Shown here: positions 60,994 to 64,000 of the stretch, piece after piece
Position numbering within the stretch: the first letter of the stretch is position 1
Layout of the letters: each line of letters opens with the position of its first letter
From: Lelliottia sp. JS-SCA-14
Lineage (GTDB): Bacteria > Pseudomonadota > Gammaproteobacteria > Enterobacterales > Enterobacteriaceae
Direction: 5' to 3'
DNA length: 64,000 nucleotides
Assembly: GCF_035593345.1 (NCBI RefSeq)
Contig: NZ_CP141606.1
Location: 2,790,001 to 2,854,000 of the forward strand
The notes under the pieces: generated by a model
Told to the model about the DNA's origin: nothing
Database searches by the model: none
Seen by the model: only the letters and a program-made list of their open reading frames with translations
Position numbers and translations under genes: made by a program

Positions 60994-61187
60994 CCGAGGT
61001 GGTGGCGTCCGCCACCACACAAAAATTTAACAAAACCGCCAAAAAGCGCTGGACTTTGGACTGCCAGATTAAGGTAGGATTTGTTTCTTTATCTGTGACT
61101 AAGAAGAATTATTGATATCAAGTTGCGTGGTACAACAAAGGTTTTACCCAAAGAGAAATACAGTGAACAAGGAACAACTCGAAATCA
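60994..61187. other. Non-coding spacer after the VirK-like gene
   Basis: 194 bases, AT-rich. It holds a small G/C palindrome right after the stop (GGTGGTGGCG...CGCCACCAC, 60998-61017), probably the virK-like terminator. An isolated 12-codon frame starting GTG at 61163 (M-N-K-E-Q-L-E-I-I-I-P-K) looks like the cut 5' end of a gene. Confidence 0.5.
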
Positions 61188-61536
61188 TCATTCCCAAGTA
61201 GGCAGGACAATCAACAGCGACATGTCATGTCCTAACACATCCTCTCTGCTGTACTGCTCTGGAGATAGCCAGTAATAGACTTTCCTCTCGAATATGTCTA
61301 CAAACTCGGAATCAGGTGGTATGACATGAACAGCTGCAACCCGCCAATATTCTGAGATGGCATCCTCTCTATCCCGTGATATTCCCCCATCTAATATGAA
61401 ATTTCTCAATTTCGACTACTGCTTGCGAAAGCGCATTGTATGCCTCGGGAATGATAGTTCGGCGATTACTCACAAATCTCCACAAGGATGAAATTATAGG
61501 TGCTGAATTAATCAGCGTAAGTAGGATCCCTCTACA
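61188..61536 (-). pseudogene. Frameshifted, 5'-truncated ORF remnant
   Basis: Two overlapping minus-strand frames read like one interrupted protein. The upstream frame is open from 61536 (after a TAA at 61537-61539), includes L-I-N-S-A-P-I-I-S-S-L-W-R-F-V-S-N-R-R and A-L-S-Q-A-V-V-E-I-E-K-F-H-I-R-W-G-N-I, and stops at 61369. The other frame continues S-R-D-R-E-D-A-I-S-E-Y-W-R-V-A-A-V-H-V and ends at 61188. Joined near 61375-61400 they make ~115 residues. No ATG is at the 5' end. The family is not recognised. Confidence 0.55.
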
Positions 61537-61568
61537 TTACACACGATTAAACGTAGTTATGTGAAGTG

Positions 61569-61757
61569 TCATCCGGGATCTGAATCGGTAGTGGCATAAA
61601 GCGCTCCACGCCTGCAGGCATAAAAAACGCGCCAACACGGGCGGGAGTATGGAATAAAAAAAACCGACCGTCCAGGAGAGGAAAACGGGGAACAGGCACT
61701 AAAAAGACCTATCAGCGGCCTTAAATAGGTGCCCCGCGGGACACACAATGAGAGCAC
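61569..61757 (-). pseudogene. P4-type satellite Ash/Icd-like fragment
   Basis: A 62-codon frame rich in Cys, Arg and Pro containing S-P-G-R-S-V-F-F, C-W-R-V-F-Y-A-C-R-R-G-A-L-Y-A-T-T-D-S-D-P-G. This string pattern (R-x-V-F-F ... C-W-R-V-F-Y) is typical of the Ash / host-division-inhibitor Icd-like loci of P4-like satellites and lambdoid phages, where a second gene starts in an overlapping frame. Here that second frame is only ~16 codons (M-P-L-P-I-Q-I-P-D-D). Probably a non-functional relic. Confidence 0.5.
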
Positions 61758-61823
61758 TATTTGGCGGGCCAGATACGAAAAAGCCCCGGCGGGATCAAAG
61801 CTTAAAATACAAATGAATCGACG

Positions 61824-62057
61824 TCATCGTAGTTGCCGATAAGAGCAGATTAATGTAATCAGCGCAGGTATTGCGGCAACAAACCAACCCGAGATCAGTA
61901 GCAGATCGAGCGTGTCCTCATCCCCTGATAATGAAAAAATATCCTTAATCACATAAATCCACGACAAAGGGACATTGTAAAACCACACCGCTGATATACC
62001 GGCAAACATGATAATGGCTATGAAAAGACTCAGTAGAAATATCAAAAATGTTCTCAT
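61824..62057 (-). CDS. Probable immunity protein of the DUF2778 effector (small membrane protein)
   Basis: 77 residues. Two hydrophobic helices (~4-28 and ~53-70) flank a ~25-residue loop with an acidic patch (S-G-D-E-D-T-L-D). The ATG overlaps the effector stop in ATGA, so translation is coupled. Position, coupling and membrane location fit an immunity protein guarding the periplasm against a peptidoglycan-targeting T6SS effector; this is inference. No similarity to a named immunity family could be established by eye. Confidence 0.6.
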   Translation of the reverse strand: MRTFLIFLLSLFIAIIMFAGISAVWFYNVPLSWIYVIKDIFSLSGDEDTLDLLLISGWFVAAIPALITLICSYRQLR

Positions 62058-62533
62058 GTTACGGTTATCGTTCCATGTGCTTTAAAGCTCGTACAGGGAA
62101 CTGGCATCATCGTGGTGTTTAGCAATGCTTCCCGCAAATAGTCAAAATCTGACAAGCTGCAAAGCGTTATACACCCTTCACTCAACCCGCGCGGGCCAAT
62201 CGGATGCAATCTAAAACTAGAGCGTTTAACACCCTCGACAAAAACTGCGTCGTCTATCTGCCAGTCCTCTTTATAAAGAGCGAACCATGTAGAACGGTCT
62301 GTGCCGTAGAAATTTTTCAGGCCGAAATCAGTTATTGCACCCAACCGACCACCGCTTTGCCTACTTAAAATAAAGTAGCGACCCGGGGGGATTGGGCCAA
62401 TTTCCTTTCTGCCAGCCATTGTCACGTTATTGCGCCCAAATAGCTGACCTGAAAATGCGGGAAAGTTTCCCACTCCCGCTACGGTCAATATAGAGGTCGG
62501 CAAGCCATTCAGTGCAAACCTGGCAATTATCAC
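62054..62533 (-). CDS. T6SS effector, DUF2778 L,D-transpeptidase-like (Tlde1 family)
   Basis: 159 residues from a GTG whose GTGA overlaps the hcp stop; the longer ATG frame (62584) would overlap hcp by 55 bases and is less likely. The C-terminal half carries the YkuD-like catalytic core R-L-H110-P-I-G-P-R-G-L-S118-E-G-C121-I-T-L, the His/Ser/Cys set of DUF2778. An upstream G-P-I-P-P-G-R-Y-F-I is also typical. Salmonella Tlde1, the known relative, cleaves or exchanges D-amino acids on tetrapeptide stems in target cells. Sandwiched between hcp and a membrane protein. Confidence 0.82.
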   Translation of the reverse strand: MIIARFALNGLPTSILTVAGVGNFPAFSGQLFGRNNVTMAGRKEIGPIPPGRYFILSRQSGGRLGAITDFGLKNFYGTDRSTWFALYKEDWQIDDAVFVEGVKRSSFRLHPIGPRGLSEGCITLCSLSDFDYLREALLNTTMMPVPCTSFKAHGTITVT

Positions 62534-63021
62534 GCTGTAACCCTCATGTTCCAGCCGTCTGTAAACTTGATGTTGCCGTCGCAATATTTCCAGGTGATTT
62601 TTTCATAACGCAGCTCGACTGATTCAAGATGATTATGTTTTTCCATAGCCTGGTTTTTTACGTTGTGCATGACTGGTGTTACACCAACCACCTTCACCCC
62701 TTCGAGGAACATGTTGAAATATTCAACCTCCTGCCCTGCATCGTTAATGCGATACCACTTTATTTCAGCAGACTTGAGCGTTTGGCCTGATGCCACCGCG
62801 CGATACAGATAAGGTGAGGAGGAGTCAAACTCCTTTTCTATTGTGAGAGGGGAATGAATACGGGTGCCAGTGAGTTTGCCTGTATTCCCATCAGTTGGAA
62901 TATGAAGGCCATGGCCGAAGGATAAAACCTCAACACTACCCTCTCGATCCTTCACATCGACAGAACCCTTAATATCCGCGCCACCGTCATCTTTCAGCCA
63001 CAAATAAGCTGGTATAGCCAT
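62530..63021 (-). CDS. hcp: T6SS inner-tube protein Hcp
   Basis: 163 residues with the Hcp1-family layout: A-I-P-A-Y-L-W-L-K-D-D-G-G-A-D-I-K-G start, V-L-S-F-G-H-G-L, L-T-G-T-R-x-H-S-P-L, and the C-terminal L-R-Y-E-K-I-T-W-K-Y-C-D-G-N. Hexameric rings form the T6SS tube and can carry small effectors in the lumen. Strong SD AAGGAG, with TATACT 29-34 bases upstream of the start as a possible -10. No other T6SS structural gene occurs in the window, so this is an orphan copy bundled with its cargo. Confidence 0.95.
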   Translation of the reverse strand: MAIPAYLWLKDDGGADIKGSVDVKDREGSVEVLSFGHGLHIPTDGNTGKLTGTRIHSPLTIEKEFDSSSPYLYRAVASGQTLKSAEIKWYRINDAGQEVEYFNMFLEGVKVVGVTPVMHNVKNQAMEKHNHLESVELRYEKITWKYCDGNIKFTDGWNMRVTA

Positions 63022-63101
63022 GATTTATCTCCTTATAAAAAAAGGAGTATACTCATGCTAGTTTCGAGGCCCAGAACTTTTTGTGCGGAAAGATTTCTCA
63101 T

Positions 63102-63131
63102 AATAAAACCCGCACAGAGGCGGGTTTTATT
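63102..63131. terminator. Strong bidirectional hairpin upstream of hcp
   Basis: AATAAAACCCGC-ACAGAG-GCGGGTTTTATT, a perfect 12-bp stem. It sits 81 bases upstream of hcp and would insulate the hcp operon from transcription entering from the right. Confidence 0.8.
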
Positions 63132-63225
63132 ATTTCGGCAACATCCAAAATTAGCCTTAAAAATCAGTCATTCTATTGCATTTTGTAACCACACTTAGAA
63201 TTTTTAATGTGGTTATCGTGCTTTA

Positions 63226-63411
63226 TCACAGAAAAAGCCTCAACTGATTAATCAACGACATCTTTGCTGGCCACATGGCGGCAATTTGCTCCTCAAGGAG
63301 AACAAGTGTTTGTATCAGCGCCGTTTTATCCAGTGCGACTACCTCCTCTTTCATCAACTGCCAGTCTGGTGCGTACACGCGAAGCCAGGCGCCAATGTTA
63401 ACACGTTGCAA
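63226..63411 (-). pseudogene. Unrecognised ORF remnant, possibly phage-derived
   Basis: The minus-strand frame (TTG at 63411, no ATG) encodes ~61 residues with protein-like helical character (W-L-R-V-Y-A-P-D-W-Q-L-M-K-E-E-V-V-A-L-D). A preceding M-A-Q-L-Q-L-K-Y-T-D-L-G-N-A frame (~63460) ends in TGA just where this frame begins, so a frameshift within a longer gene is plausible. The family is not recognised. Confidence 0.35.
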
Positions 63412-63547
63412 AAAAACACTGGCTTCAGGCGTTGCCGAGGTCAGTGTATTTTAATTGTAACTGTGCCATCGGTTTATCGAATGTTGCGCGATGCCGAAGG
63501 CACTATGATCAGCGAGCTGCGCCACACCGTCAGGATCCGGCGAAACG

Positions 63548-63712
63548 TTCAGTAATACCCCGCCAACTTTTCACGAGATCCGCAGCCTTTCCGGGCGGCT
63601 GTATGAAGCAGCCTATGGCAAAGAATTTACCCAAAAACTTTTCGGTCACAAGTCCGAGAAGATGACCAAAAAGTACCTCGATAAGCGCCAGAAAGAGTAC
63701 GTGATGATTTAA
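63548..63712 (+). pseudogene. Tyrosine-recombinase (phage integrase) C-terminal remnant
   Basis: The frame reads N-T-P-P-T-F-H-E-I-R-S-L-S-G-R-L-Y, then F-T-Q-K-L-F-G-H-K-S-E-K-M-T-K-K-Y-L-D and ends Y-V-M-I-stop. This contains the H-x-x-R, the G-H and the catalytic Tyr of lambda-type integrases. Upstream the frame is closed by TGA at 63506, and no start or N-terminal domain is present, so only ~53 codons survive. Confidence 0.88.
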
Positions 63713-63844
63713 ATTTTCCTTGTGAAAAAAATGTTAAGGCCGATTTTGTTGTGATATAAAAGGAAAAGACCGGATATCGAAATTCGAGGAAATTTCGAGG
63801 ATTTTCGGGGCGGTCTCTGTAATTTACTGATGTGACTTACAAAT

Positions 63845-63950
63845 AAAAAGAGACCGAATACGATTCCTGTATTCGGTCCAGGGAAATGGCTCTTGGGAGA
63901 GAGCCGTGCGCTAAAAGTTGGCATTAATGCAGGCTCAAGTCGCCTGACAC
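63845..63950 (-). ncRNA. sdsR: SdsR (RyeB) small regulatory RNA
   Basis: The minus strand contains the conserved SdsR core: GCCTGCATTAATGCCAACTT, TTAGCGCACGGCTCTCTCCC, AAGAGCCATTTCCCTGGACC. It ends with a terminator hairpin (GACCGAATAC...GTATTCGGTC) and TTTTT. Hfq-dependent and RpoS-controlled; known targets include ompD, tolC and mutS mRNAs. The gene appears complete (about 106 nt). Confidence 0.93.
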
Positions 63951-63955
63951 TTTAA

Positions 63956-63962
63956 GAATAGA
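63956..63962 (-). promoter_or_regulatory. Sigma-S type -10 of sdsR
   Basis: On the minus strand CTATTCT followed by TAAAG fits the RpoS extended -10 (CTAYACT TAA). It sits ~6-7 bases upstream of the deduced SdsR 5' end. Confidence 0.65.
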
Positions 63963-64000
63963 TGACGACGCCAGGTTTTCCAGTCCGCAGCAAAAGTGGT

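Larger units (their letters stand above)
63807..64000 (+). ncRNA. sraC: SraC (RyeA) antisense RNA, partial
   Basis: In E. coli SraC is transcribed opposite to and across SdsR, from ~40 bases before the SdsR 3' end to ~100 bases beyond its 5' end. That layout projected here gives this interval, leaving the 3' end outside the window. The start is an estimate; whether its promoter survives next to the integrase remnant is unknown. Confidence 0.45.

Noticed and set aside
62534-62584. Upstream ATG extension of the DUF2778 effector
   Set aside because: It would overlap hcp by 55 bases. The added residues (M-R-R-Q-H-Q-V-Y) are just out-of-frame hcp codons, while the GTG with a GTGA overlap gives a normal coupled start.
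63286-63555. Plus-strand ORF of 89 codons before the integrase remnant
   Set aside because: No recognisable domain, it overlaps the minus-strand remnant and the integrase frame, and composition is irregular; treated as non-coding debris.

Overview
The window is a chromosomal segment of an enterobacterium (family Enterobacteriaceae). Nearly every gene from 2.0 to 60 kb has a recognisable E. coli/Salmonella counterpart in the known neighbourhood order. Gene order is of the Salmonella/Enterobacter type: minCDE is followed directly by rnd-fadD, whereas in E. coli K-12 these lie far apart. A second FtsI-like PBP (Salmonella PBP3SAL type) sits next to cspC. Enterobacter, Lelliottia, Leclercia or Citrobacter would all fit; the genus cannot be fixed from the sequence alone.

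Layout. 0-6 kb: the tail of an AraC-type regulator, a RafY-like carbohydrate porin, periplasmic trehalase TreA, and a lone TonB-dependent siderophore receptor behind a Fur box. 6-15 kb: ymgE, ycgR (flagellar brake, sigma-28 promoter), peptidoglycan genes emtA and ldcA, the K+/H+ antiporter cvrA, the D-alanine/L-alanine catabolic pair dadAX with a CRP site, and ycgB. 15-25 kb: fadR, nhaB, dsbB, ycgNML, minCDE, rnd and fadD with a FadR operator. 25-36 kb: yeaY, tsaB, yoaA (LexA box), yoaB, yoaH, pabB, nudL, sdaA, pdeD, yoaE. 36-46 kb: mannose PTS manXYZ-yobD behind an Mlc/NagC-type palindrome, mntP behind a yybP-ykoY manganese riboswitch, rlmA, the second PBP3, cspC-yobF, a RomA-like metallo-hydrolase, yebO and mgrB (PhoP box). 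46-60 kb: yobH, kdgR, yebQ, htpX, prc, proQ, msrC, letAB, rsmF, yebV, yebW, pphA.

60-64 kb is the accessory part. After a VirK/YbjX-family gene lies a patchwork of phage/satellite debris: a frameshifted ORF, a P4 Ash/Icd-like fragment, and the last ~50 codons of a tyrosine integrase. Embedded in it is an intact three-gene operon: an orphan T6SS tube protein Hcp, a DUF2778 (Tlde1-like) peptidoglycan-targeting effector and a small membrane protein that is probably its immunity partner. The integrase stub stops ~130 bp from the sRNA gene sdsR (with antisense sraC), so the sRNA locus looks like the island's chromosomal boundary.

No tRNA, rRNA, CRISPR array or complete insertion sequence was seen. 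Several starts were moved from the longest ORF to the family start, including TTG starts for cvrA, rnd, fadD and nudL. The small genes mgrB (47 codons) and yobF (43 codons) were found by direct reading.
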